A stretch of 64,000 nt of DNA, taken from contig JBOFDK010000014.1 in NCBI GenBank assembly GCA_051646925.1, forward strand, positions 1 through 64,000. Reading direction: 5' to 3'. Positions within the stretch are counted from its first letter, which is position 1. Every line of letters begins with the position of its first letter. A program made the position numbers and the translations under genes. Shown here one piece after another: positions 1 through 7,918 of this stretch. Below the pieces are notes generated by a model. That model searched no databases. It was not told where the DNA came from and saw only the letters and a program-made list of their open reading frames with translations. Source of the DNA: JBOFDK01 sp051646925 (GTDB taxonomy: Bacteria; Bacillota; Clostridia; Lachnospirales; Cellulosilyticaceae).

Positions 1-1141
1 CTGATAATGTTCCAACGTCTGCTGCTGGTGCACCACCACCTGCGATTGTTACGATTTCAGCAATTACTGGAGTTTGTGTCATATGCATAACAAACTCAAC
101 TGCTGCATCACGTTTTGTTGGGTCTTCCCATGCTTTACGTGAAATATAGTATCCACTAGAGAAACCTGAAATCATTTGTGTTCCATCGTTTTTGTCAGCG
201 TTTAATGTAGGAATTGGAAGTGCTACTACATTAGGTTGATCTTGTAATGCTCCTACAGCCCAGCTACCATCTAAGAACATAGCTGATTGCTTGTCGATGA
301 ATGCTTGTTTTGTTAAATCATCTTGTGTTGCAGCTGTATCAATTGGGAATGCTCCCATTTCTCCAAATTTTTGGAAGTATGATAAACCTGTTACCCATGA
401 ATCTTTAACTGCTGCGATATCTTTGTTGCCATGGTCCTCAACACCACCAGCTGCTAAGATAAGGTGCTCAATCCAGTAGTGTGGTACATGACCTAATGCT
501 ACTGCGATTGGTGTAATATCTGTTTGTGCAAATCCTTCGATTGCTGCTTCTAATTTAGCCCAATCTGTAGGAAGGTCAAGATTGTTTGCTTGGAAAACAT
601 CTTCGTTACAGAATAATGCTTCATAGTAACCATGTGTTGGAACAGCGTATTGCTTTCCGTTTGGAGCTGCTGCTGATTCTAACGCAGCTGGGTTAATGTT
701 TTGAGCATATTCTGGGTACTCTGCACGAATTTCTTCGATTGATACTACTTTGTCTTGCTCTACAATTGGAGCTGATGTTACGTCTGTAAAGAAGAACATA
801 ACGTCTGGCTCATTACCAGCTGAAAAATCTGTTACGATTGAAGCTTTCCATGTTTCATCAGCTGTAGCTGACTCATCTTCAATTTTAACGTGTGAATTTG
901 CTGCTAAAAATTCATTTTTGTACTTTTCATATGTAACTGAATTTGGGTCTGTTCCACCGAACATAGATATTGTTCTAAGTGTTACAGGTGTTTGTACATC
1001 ATCTTTTGATGTATCTTCCGAACTACTTGTTTCGTTACCTTCAACTGGTTTTGGTTCTTCTTTAGTTGAACACCCAACGAAAGCACCACCTAACATTGTA
1101 GCTGCTAAACCTAATGCAAGAACTTTTGAGAATTTTTTCAT
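1..1141 (-). CDS. Sugar ABC transporter substrate-binding lipoprotein (3' end cut by window edge)
   Basis: This is an extracellular solute-binding protein of the family that feeds carbohydrate ABC importers. About 380 residues are present and the rest lies beyond the left edge. The N terminus is a lipoprotein signal: a basic start (MKKFSK), a hydrophobic core and a lipobox ending FVGC with the lipidated Cys at residue 24. A Glu/Ser/Asp-rich spacer follows. The body has typical family stretches such as NEPDVMFFF, the Tyr/Trp-rich YAVPTHGYYEALFCN, and MFLDGSWAVG. The start is fixed by AAGGGGG about 9 bases upstream. It lies downstream of a YesM/YesN-type kinase and regulator on the same strand, so it probably belongs to the sugar system they control, with permease genes further left. 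The substrate cannot be told from sequence. Confidence 0.9.
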   Translation of the reverse strand, partial: MKKFSKVLALGLAATMLGGAFVGCSTKEEPKPVEGNETSSSEDTSKDDVQTPVTLRTISMFGGTDPNSVTYEKYKNEFLAANSHVKIEDESATADETWKASIVTDFSAGNEPDVMFFFTDVTSAPIVEQDKVVSIEEIRAEYPEYAQNINPAALESAAAPNGKQYAVPTHGYYEALFCNEDVFQANNLDLPTDWAKLEAAIEGFAQTDITPIAVALGHVPHYWIEHLILAAGGVEDHGNKDIAAVKDSWVTGLSYFQKFGEMGAFPIDTAATQDDLTKQAFIDKQSAMFLDGSWAVGALQDQPNVVALPIPTLNADKNDGTQMISGFSSGYYISRKAWEDPTKRDAAVEFVMHMTQTPVIAEIVTIAGGGAPAADVGTLS

Positions 1142-1535
1142 ATTTTTATTCCCCCTTGGTTTGATATACTAGATTTACTAGTAATTTTTTATGTGCTAGT
1201 AGGTTTCTAGCTTGGTTAAATTATAACATTTATACAATTTAAAGAATATATGCCTATTTTGCCTTTTGTTGTTTAAATTTGCTTATTATATAGCACTTTT
1301 TAGAAATTTGCTAAACATTAAGCCTGACTTTATGTTTATTTTAACCAATAAGCAACCTTATTTATCTCCTAAAAACAAAAAATGGCACAAATGCTTTTAT
1401 CTTTCTCTGCATTTATACCATCATTTTCTCATGTTTCACTATTTTGTATTACATTCTGTTTTTTTACTTTAACTTTATTATACTTTTAACTCATTATACT
1501 TTTAGTACATTTTAGCCTTAATATCTCATCAGTTT
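1142..1535. other. 394-base intergenic region upstream of the binding-protein gene
   Basis: I see no convincing gene here. A 68-codon open frame on the plus strand (1266-1472) has no ribosome site and is rich in His, Phe and Leu, as expected by chance from AT-rich DNA. Four CTAG tetramers lie at 1169, 1178, 1196 and 1207, close to the binding-protein start, and two of them form the inverted repeat ACTAG-N5-CTAGT reading on the minus strand. A TATAAT-like hexamer occurs on the minus strand near 1222-1227. The region probably holds the promoter and operator of the sugar transporter. Confidence 0.5.
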
Positions 1536-2333
1536 TTAGTACATTTTATTTCTAAATTCATTCGGTGTAATTTTCGTAACTTTTTTAAACATTTTTGAAA
1601 AATATGCAGTATCTGTATATCCTACATATTCAGCAATTTCATAAATCTTCATATTAGATTCTAATAATAACTTTTTTGCATTTTCAATACGTACACTGTT
1701 TAGTAAATCTACAAAATTAGTACCTGTTTGTTTTTTTAGAACTTTACACAAATGCCATGTACTAACATATAGTGCATCTGCAACTGTTTGTAAATCTAGT
1801 TTTACATTATAATTTTCATTAATGTATTCAACTGCTTGTTTAACTAAAAATTGTGGCTTATTTATTTCATTTACTTCACTTACTTTATCTACTTCACTTA
1901 TTTCACTTACTGTATTTATTGAATTACCTATGTACTCACTATTTGTATCTTTTTCCAATAACTTTAGTTTACTAGTTGCTGCAGCAATTGATTCAATAAG
2001 TTCATCTATTTTTGATGGCTTTAACAAAAAGCGTAATACTCCTAATTTAATAGCATGCTGTGCATATTCAAACTCTCTAAAACCTGTCAGTATAATAATT
2101 TGCATATTTTGATTAATACCTTTAATTTCTTCAATCATATCTAACCCATCTTTTTTAGGCATGCGAATATCCGAAATAATAATATCTGGACGAAGTTTTA
2201 AAATTGCCTCAATCCCCTCTTCACCATCTTGAGCTTCACCAACAACCTCACATTCTAATTCTTCCCACGGCAACATTTGTTTCATACCTTCTCTTATAAA
2301 ATACTCATCATCAATAATTAATACTTTATACAT
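1536..2333 (-). CDS. Response regulator, receiver plus AraC-type DNA-binding domain (YesN family)
   Basis: The product is a 265-residue DNA-binding response regulator. Residues 1-120 form a receiver domain: IIDDEY acidic pocket near the N terminus, the phospho-acceptor Asp in the IIISDIRMPKKDG stretch, a Thr in IILTGF and the conserved Lys in LLKPSK. After a Ser/Glu-rich linker, residues about 165-265 form a double helix-turn-helix AraC domain, ending with the signature IAEYVGYTDTAYFSKMFKK. It lies 12 bases downstream of its cognate kinase gene, which implies co-transcription. By family precedent it activates the adjacent sugar transporter when phosphorylated. YesN regulators are often longer, so this is a compact two-domain form. 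Confidence 0.93.
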   Translation of the reverse strand: MYKVLIIDDEYFIREGMKQMLPWEELECEVVGEAQDGEEGIEAILKLRPDIIISDIRMPKKDGLDMIEEIKGINQNMQIIILTGFREFEYAQHAIKLGVLRFLLKPSKIDELIESIAAATSKLKLLEKDTNSEYIGNSINTVSEISEVDKVSEVNEINKPQFLVKQAVEYINENYNVKLDLQTVADALYVSTWHLCKVLKKQTGTNFVDLLNSVRIENAKKLLLESNMKIYEIAEYVGYTDTAYFSKMFKKVTKITPNEFRNKMY

Positions 2334-2345
2334 AGATACCCCCCT

Positions 2346-4346
2346 CTATAGTCTTACTTCACCTGTCTCTGTTTTAGGTAATTTAATAATAACTGAAGTT
2401 CCTTCGTTTAATATACTTTCAATATTCAATCCATACTTTTTACCATAAAGTAAAATAATACGTTTATGAACGTTAAGTACCCCAATATGTCCTTTTATAT
2501 CATCTTTGCCTTCATCCTCTTTCTCACCTTTACTTTTATCTTCTCTACTATCTTCTCTACTATTTTCTTTACTATCTTCTTTACTATCTTCTTTACTATC
2601 TTCTTTACTATCTTCTTTATCATCTTTGTTTTGTGTATCTTTTCGAGCAACATTATTAAGCTCATCTTTAATTTCTTGCAACCAACTTTCCTCTATACCA
2701 GTCCCATTATCCTCTATTTTAATTACAATGCCTTCACTATCTTCCGTAATTGTAATACTTACAATTCCTTCACCTTTTCTTTCAACTCCATGTGTTAATG
2801 CATTTTCTACTATCGGTTGCAATATTAATTTTGGTATTTTAAACTTGCTAAGACTATCCTCTATTTTAAAAATAAAAGTAATTTTATCTCCGTAACGTTT
2901 CTGAATCAAAAAAATATAATTTTTTATGTATTCAACTTCTTCTTTAACTGTTAAAAAATGATTATCACACCTATCAATATTAATCTCCATAATACCTGAT
3001 AACGCTTCTATCATCTCAGATAAATCTTTTTCACCACTCATTCTTGCACGCCAATTAATCATTTCTAGTGTGTTATATAAAAAATGCGGGTTAATCTGCG
3101 CTCTTAGTGATTTTAGTTCTGCATTTTTTAGAGCAATTTGTTCTTTATAAACACAATTAACTAAATACTTTAACTGCTGACTCATTCGATTAAAACTTGC
3201 AAACACATATCCTAATTCATCTGTACGCTCCGAATTTATTTCTACTCCCATTTCTCCATTTTCAATTTGCTGCATTTTATCACTTAATACATATACAGGT
3301 CTTACAATTTCTTTATACAGTTTATTTGCAATAAATAAGAAAATAGGTAAAATACCTATACATAATAACAATATCATACGTGACATTTCTCGTATTTCTG
3401 CCAATAAAATATCAGTAGATATGTACACAGCACTTCCAATATAAAGATTATGTTCTTGGAATGTATTATATACAACTGCTTGCTTTCGATTTTCTTCTCT
3501 ATATACAACTCCTATTTGTGGATGTGTATTCATAAAATTAATCAATTTTTCTTTTTTTGCATCTGTTATATTTCCAATACTAATAATTTCTTTTTCCGTA
3601 TTTGCAACAACATAAATTGCTTCGTTAGCATCTTTTAACATACTATGATACTTACGCATTATATGTTCTAAATCAAGTTTGAAAATAATTGTTCCGCAGT
3701 GCTTCCCCGTTGTCCGATAAAACATTTTTTTTCCTATGTACGTATTATTTTCTTCATCCACATAATACCCTATTTTTTCTTCTTGCAAAACTTCTTTCAT
3801 ACGCTCAAAAATATTATTTTTATTAAATGCTACAACGTCTTTATATGCATCTGATTTATAACGACTTTCTAAATATCCAAAATTTTGATCTTCTGCAAAC
3901 TGATATGCAACCATAGTTACATCTTGTCTCTTTAAAACAATTGATTTTAAGTAGCGAGTTATACGTTGTGTCAATTCATAATTACCTTTAACCATTCGCT
4001 CATAACGATTTTGCATAACATCATTATCTATTATTTTATCTATATCAATGCCTGCTTTTTTTAAATCGTTATAATAGTTTCTAGTAAATAAATAAACTTC
4101 CTCATCTTGTTGTACTGTATCTAAAAATTGTTCTAAGTTTTGTAATTTTTCTTGAACTTGTATGTTAACTAAATGTATATCATTTTGGACAGTTTCAAGA
4201 AAATGTTTTGTTATCACTTGTTCATAATTTACATACCCCACATACCCCAATAAAACCATCGGATATATAACTAAAATAATAACAAAAAAAATCCATTTTG
4301 TTTTTATAGAGGTTGATTTATACATTTTCACCATTTGTTTTTTCAT
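2346..4346 (-). CDS. YesM-type membrane sensor histidine kinase
   Basis: This 666-residue kinase has an N-terminal membrane helix (about residues 19-41), a long extracytoplasmic sensor region, a second helix (about 320-345) and a HAMP region. A His_kinase domain follows with the motif QINPHFLYNTLEMINW, whose His is the phosphorylation site. The HATPase domain has the N box (LQPIVENALTHG) and the G1 box IEDNGTGI. The start is set at the Met preceded by AGGAGG; an upstream in-frame ATG at 4376 has no ribosome site. The odd feature is a hydrophilic insert of about 50 residues (569-618), built on a four-residue EDSK repeat, between the G1 region and the G2 motif GHIGVLNVHKR. It is the upstream partner of the regulator at 1536-2333. 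Confidence 0.92.
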   Translation of the reverse strand: MKKQMVKMYKSTSIKTKWIFFVIILVIYPMVLLGYVGYVNYEQVITKHFLETVQNDIHLVNIQVQEKLQNLEQFLDTVQQDEEVYLFTRNYYNDLKKAGIDIDKIIDNDVMQNRYERMVKGNYELTQRITRYLKSIVLKRQDVTMVAYQFAEDQNFGYLESRYKSDAYKDVVAFNKNNIFERMKEVLQEEKIGYYVDEENNTYIGKKMFYRTTGKHCGTIIFKLDLEHIMRKYHSMLKDANEAIYVVANTEKEIISIGNITDAKKEKLINFMNTHPQIGVVYREENRKQAVVYNTFQEHNLYIGSAVYISTDILLAEIREMSRMILLLCIGILPIFLFIANKLYKEIVRPVYVLSDKMQQIENGEMGVEINSERTDELGYVFASFNRMSQQLKYLVNCVYKEQIALKNAELKSLRAQINPHFLYNTLEMINWRARMSGEKDLSEMIEALSGIMEINIDRCDNHFLTVKEEVEYIKNYIFLIQKRYGDKITFIFKIEDSLSKFKIPKLILQPIVENALTHGVERKGEGIVSITITEDSEGIVIKIEDNGTGIEESWLQEIKDELNNVARKDTQNKDDKEDSKEDSKEDSKEDSKENSREDSREDKSKGEKEDEGKDDIKGHIGVLNVHKRIILLYGKKYGLNIESILNEGTSVIIKLPKTETGEVRL
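2537..2625. repeat. 12-bp coding tandem repeat in the sensor kinase
   Basis: The unit TCTTCTTTACTA is repeated in near-perfect form about four times, with degenerate copies on both sides. On the minus strand it encodes the four-residue period KEDS. The period is a multiple of three, so copy-number change would not break the frame. Confidence 0.85.
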
Positions 4347-4397
4347 GGTGCCTCCTATTTTTATATAATTAGACAAATTATTTTCATTAATTGTTTT

Positions 4398-4447
4398 TTA
4401 TTATACCATAATTTGTGATTTCGATAAACTTTTATGTGGTATAATAA
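4398..4447. promoter_or_regulatory. Divergent -10 elements in an inverted repeat between the kinase gene and truA
   Basis: An 11-bp perfect inverted repeat, TTATTATACCA (4398-4408) and TGGTATAATAA (4437-4447), places a TATAAT on each strand. The plus-strand copy (4440-4445) faces truA and the minus-strand copy (4400-4405) faces the kinase gene. The -35 regions are poor matches, so assignment as a divergent promoter pair is inference. Confidence 0.5.
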
Positions 4448-4489
4448 TAAAGAAGCTTTTTTATTGTATTATTTTATTGGAGGTTTTTT

Positions 4490-5233
4490 ATGTTTCATTA
4501 TAAATTAAATATATCATATGACGGTACACGTTTTAGCGGTTGGCAAAGACAAAGTCAATCACCAGAAAAAACTATTCAGGGACGAATCGAACACGTTTTA
4601 TCTCTTTTATTTGATCACCCTATACAAATCATCGGTTCAGGTCGTACAGATGCTGGTGTACATGCACTCAATCAAGTCGCTAATTTTCATGCACCTACTT
4701 CAAAATCTTGTACTGAAATTCATGATTACTTAATACAATATCTACCTAAAGATATTGCTATTACTTCTATCAAAGAATCTTCACCACGTTTTCATGCACG
4801 TTACAACTGCATCGGTAAAACATACATCTATCGCATTGATAATAATATTGTAGCTGACCCATTTACATTAAGATTTGCACATCACGTTCCTTCTACACTT
4901 GATGTTAACTTAATGCAAGAAGCTGCTAACTACTTAATCGGTTCACATGATTTTCAAAGCTTTACTTCTATGAAAAGCAAAAAAAAATCAACGATTAAAA
5001 CTATAAATAATATTAATATTACAAAACAAAATAACGCTATATCTTTATGTTTCAAAGGTAATGGCTTTTTACAACATATGGTTCGCATCATTACTGGAAC
5101 ATTAATAGAAGTAGGTCTTGGGCAAATTAAACCAACTGATATAATTTCTATACTTGAATCTAAAACACGCTCAAACGCTGGACACACAGCACCTGCTAAT
5201 GGCCTTTGTTTGCAACAAGTCGATTACGATTAA
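4490..5233 (+). CDS. truA: tRNA pseudouridine(38-40) synthase
   Basis: TruA converts uridines 38-40 in the tRNA anticodon arm to pseudouridine. The 247-residue length is standard for the family. The catalytic motif GSGRTDAGVHALNQVANF contains the nucleophilic Asp, and the N terminus has the usual ISYDGTRFSGWQRQ. The GNGFLQHMVRIITGTL segment is the conserved C-terminal core. GGAGG sits 7 bases before the ATG. A DUF5721 gene follows after 17 bases and is probably co-transcribed. Confidence 0.97.
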   Translation: MFHYKLNISYDGTRFSGWQRQSQSPEKTIQGRIEHVLSLLFDHPIQIIGSGRTDAGVHALNQVANFHAPTSKSCTEIHDYLIQYLPKDIAITSIKESSPRFHARYNCIGKTYIYRIDNNIVADPFTLRFAHHVPSTLDVNLMQEAANYLIGSHDFQSFTSMKSKKKSTIKTINNINITKQNNAISLCFKGNGFLQHMVRIITGTLIEVGLGQIKPTDIISILESKTRSNAGHTAPANGLCLQQVDYD

Positions 5234-5250
5234 AGAAAACGGAGAATGTT

Positions 5251-5703
5251 ATGGAATGTTATGAAATAACCAACAAAAAACTATTTATGCATCACCTTCT
5301 AAAAGGTGAACTATTTGACACATTTGAATTACGCGAGGCTATACTTCATACTGCATTTAAAGCAATTATAGAAGGTAAACGCAACGAAGATTTTTTTGAC
5401 ACTGAACAAATAGATTGTCTATCTACGTATTTAAGTTGGCAAGAAATGCGTCCTTATTTTTATAACTTAATAAGTGGTTCTACTTCACCATCTTACTTTA
5501 AATTAATTTTATCAACATCCAAAGAAAAAACACTAACAATTGCAGATAGTATCGATACTTGTTATTTAAATATTATTTTCAAAAATAACCAAATTTCATG
5601 TACTACTGGTGTTAGCTATAAAACCTTTTCTCTAGACCAATCACCTAATTCTATTTGGGACGATAAAATCAAGAATTTTTTATTACGCTATGATTTTATA
5701 TAA
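5251..5703 (+). CDS. DUF5721 family protein
   Basis: This 150-residue cytosolic protein has no signal peptide or membrane segment. It matches my recollection of the DUF5721 family, found in Lachnospiraceae-type Clostridia, in its N-terminal pattern FMHHLLKGELFDTFELREA and the later WQEMRPYFYNLI. The function is unknown. A longer frame opens inside truA at 5206, but the start at 5251 is preferred because it follows CGGAGA and leaves truA intact. Its position just after truA suggests a shared transcript, which does not by itself imply a role in tRNA modification. Confidence 0.8.
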   Translation: MECYEITNKKLFMHHLLKGELFDTFELREAILHTAFKAIIEGKRNEDFFDTEQIDCLSTYLSWQEMRPYFYNLISGSTSPSYFKLILSTSKEKTLTIADSIDTCYLNIIFKNNQISCTTGVSYKTFSLDQSPNSIWDDKIKNFLLRYDFI

Positions 5704-5727
5704 ATACTGTTTAATTTTTTCCTAATA

Positions 5728-5757
5728 TTGACATTTTTACCAGTAAAGTATTATAGT
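5728..5757 (+). promoter_or_regulatory. Sigma-A type promoter of htpG
   Basis: TTGACA (5728-5733) and TATAGT (5752-5757) are separated by 18 bases, about 40 bases upstream of the htpG ATG. I looked for a CIRCE element (TTAGCACTC and its inverted partner) here and did not find one, so HrcA control of htpG is not indicated. Confidence 0.7.
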
Positions 5758-5796
5758 ATTTATTGTGGCAATTATTATTAAAAGGAGTGATTTAAC

Positions 5797-7833
5797 ATGT
5801 CTAAAAAAGGTACTTTATCCATTCATAGTGAGAATATCTTCCCCATTATCAAAAAATGGCTCTATTCAGATCATGATATTTTCATCAGAGAACTTATTTC
5901 AAATGCAAGTGACGCTATTTTAAAATTCAAAAAACTTTGTGATATGGGCGAGACCTCTGATACTCTCGAAACCCCATTTCAAATTACTGTTACACTAGAT
6001 AAAGTTGCTAGAACCATTACAATTTCTGATAATGGTCTTGGTATGACTGAAGATGAAATTGAAAAATATATAACTCAAATTGCTTTTTCTGGTGCTGAAG
6101 ATTTTCTTAATCAATACAAAGACAAATTAGATAACGAACAAATCATCGGACACTTTGGACTTGGATTTTATTCAAGTTTTATGGTAGCTTCAACAGTTGA
6201 TATTCATACTCAATCATATAAAGATGCACCACCTGTTAACTGGTCATGCGACGGCGGTACATCTTATGAAACAACTGAAGGTACTCGTACATCTCGCGGA
6301 ACAGACATTATTCTTCACGTATCTGAAGATGGTGAAAAATTCTTGAAAATGTCTACACTGTTTTCTATCATTCGAAAATACTGTAGTTTCATGCCTGTTC
6401 CAATTTATCTTATTAATGCTGACCCATTAGATACTGAAGAAGATGAGGATCTTTCTGAATTAAAAACAGGTGAATCTGCTGATGAATCTGCGAATGAAGG
6501 TTCAAGTGAAGATTCAACTGAGTCTACTGACGAATCTACTGGCGAATCTACTGGCGAATCTACTGATGAATCTGCGGGTGAGTCTTCTGATGAATCTACT
6601 GGTGAATCTTCTGATGAATCTAGCGAAGAGCCTGCTGAAGATGAACCTTATGTACCAAGACCTCTTAATGATCCGTTTCCTCTTTATGCAAAAAACCCAT
6701 CTGAATGTACAGATAAAGAGTATAAAGATTTTTACGGCAGAACATTTACTGAATTACACTCACCTTTATTCTGGATACACCTTAACATGGAATATCCTTT
6801 CAAACTTAAAGGTATTTTGTACTTCCCTAAATTAAAGAATGAATTTGAAATGGCTGAAGGAAAAATCAAGCTTTATAACAACCAAGTTTTCGTTGCTGAT
6901 AATATCAAAGAAGTTATTCCTGAATTTTTATTACTTCTAAAAGGTGTTATTGACTGCCCTGATATTCCTTTAAATGTTTCAAGAAGTTTCCTTCAAAATG
7001 ATGGTTTCGTATCAAAAATTTCAGATTATATTGTTAAGAAAGTAGCCGATAAGCTTATTTCTCTTTACAAAAATGATACTGTAAATTACGAAAAATTCTG
7101 GGATAGTATAGCGCCATTTATTAAATATGGTTGTTTAAAAGATGATAAGTTCTTCAATAAAATGAATGACTATGTTCTTTACAAAACTACAAATAATAAC
7201 TACATGACGTTACCTTCATATTTACACTCTGTTGAAGAAACAAACAAAAATCATGTTGTATATATTTCTGACGCTGATCAGCAATCTCAATATGTGAAAA
7301 TATTTAAAGAAAACGATATTTTAGCAGTTTACTTAGCTCATCAAATAGATGCTCCATTTATGTCCCATGTTGAATCAAAAAATAGCGCAATCAAATTTAT
7401 GCGTGTTGATTCAGACTTATCTACTGCACTTCAAGGTGGTGCTATTGATACTAACAAGGAACAATTCCTTACAAATCTATTTACAATCGTTCTTCAAAAA
7501 CCACATATCAAATTATCTATACAAAACCTTAAATCTAATAACGTAGCATCAATGCTTCTAGTTTCTGAAGAAGCTCGTCGTATGAAAGATATGATTAAGA
7601 TGTATGGTATGGATAAACGTAATATTCCACCAACAGAAGAAACACTTGTCTTAAATCAAAACCATCCATTAATCAATGCTTTAACTAATGAAGCGTTAGA
7701 TGCTGGAACTAAAGTATTAATTTGTAACCATCTCTACGATTTAGCGGTTATAGCAAATCAACCACTATCTGCTGATGCAATGCAAGAGTTTATTAATCGT
7801 AATAACGATTTAATGCTTCGTATTTTAAGATAA
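5797..7833 (+). CDS. htpG: Chaperone HtpG (bacterial Hsp90) with an expanded acidic linker
   Basis: This is the ATP-dependent Hsp90 chaperone, 678 residues. The N-terminal GHKL ATPase domain shows RELISNASDA (31-40), ISDNGLGMT (76-84) and GHFGLGFYSSFMVA (118-131). The middle domain begins about residue 290 and includes PLFWIHLNMEYPFKLKGILYFP and LNVSRSFLQND. The C-terminal dimerisation domain is present. Between the first two domains, residues 211-286 form a Ser/Glu/Asp/Thr-only linker built on short ESTD/ESTG repeats. E. coli HtpG has only a short linker here, whereas eukaryotic Hsp90 carries a long charged one. AAAGGAG lies 10 bases before the ATG. Confidence 0.96.
   Translation: MSKKGTLSIHSENIFPIIKKWLYSDHDIFIRELISNASDAILKFKKLCDMGETSDTLETPFQITVTLDKVARTITISDNGLGMTEDEIEKYITQIAFSGAEDFLNQYKDKLDNEQIIGHFGLGFYSSFMVASTVDIHTQSYKDAPPVNWSCDGGTSYETTEGTRTSRGTDIILHVSEDGEKFLKMSTLFSIIRKYCSFMPVPIYLINADPLDTEEDEDLSELKTGESADESANEGSSEDSTESTDESTGESTGESTDESAGESSDESTGESSDESSEEPAEDEPYVPRPLNDPFPLYAKNPSECTDKEYKDFYGRTFTELHSPLFWIHLNMEYPFKLKGILYFPKLKNEFEMAEGKIKLYNNQVFVADNIKEVIPEFLLLLKGVIDCPDIPLNVSRSFLQNDGFVSKISDYIVKKVADKLISLYKNDTVNYEKFWDSIAPFIKYGCLKDDKFFNKMNDYVLYKTTNNNYMTLPSYLHSVEETNKNHVVYISDADQQSQYVKIFKENDILAVYLAHQIDAPFMSHVESKNSAIKFMRVDSDLSTALQGGAIDTNKEQFLTNLFTIVLQKPHIKLSIQNLKSNNVASMLLVSEEARRMKDMIKMYGMDKRNIPPTEETLVLNQNHPLINALTNEALDAGTKVLICNHLYDLAVIANQPLSADAMQEFINRNNDLMLRILR
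6474..6630. repeat. 12-bp-period coding repeat in the htpG linker
   Basis: Imperfect repeats of GAATCTACTGGC or GATGAATCT type with a 12-base period encode the DESTGEST-like linker. The copies differ mainly at third positions and by Gly/Asp/Ala switches, which suggests stepwise duplication followed by drift. The frame is kept throughout. Confidence 0.8.
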
Positions 7834-7868
7834 GAATTTAGATTATTATAAGTTTTAAAACAAATAAA

Positions 7869-7917
7869 AATACCCAGTAGACACTTTACATATAACTCTG
7901 TGTCTACTGGGTATTTT
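7869..7917. terminator. Bidirectional terminator between htpG and addA
   Basis: A 16-bp perfect stem pairs AATACCCAGTAGACAC (7869-7884) with 7900-7915. A T run follows on the plus strand and an A run precedes it, so it can serve both converging genes. Confidence 0.93.
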
Positions 7918-7918
7918 T

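Noticed and set aside
1266..1472. A 68-codon plus-strand frame in the first intergenic gap
   Set aside because: No ribosome site, composition like random AT-rich DNA, and no similarity that I recognise.
2506..2895. A 129-codon plus-strand frame rich in Leu and Ser
   Set aside because: It is created by the 12-bp repeat in the kinase gene read on the opposite strand.
5704..5796. A CIRCE heat-shock element upstream of htpG
   Set aside because: No TTAGCACTC-type inverted repeat is present; only a sigma-A type promoter is seen.
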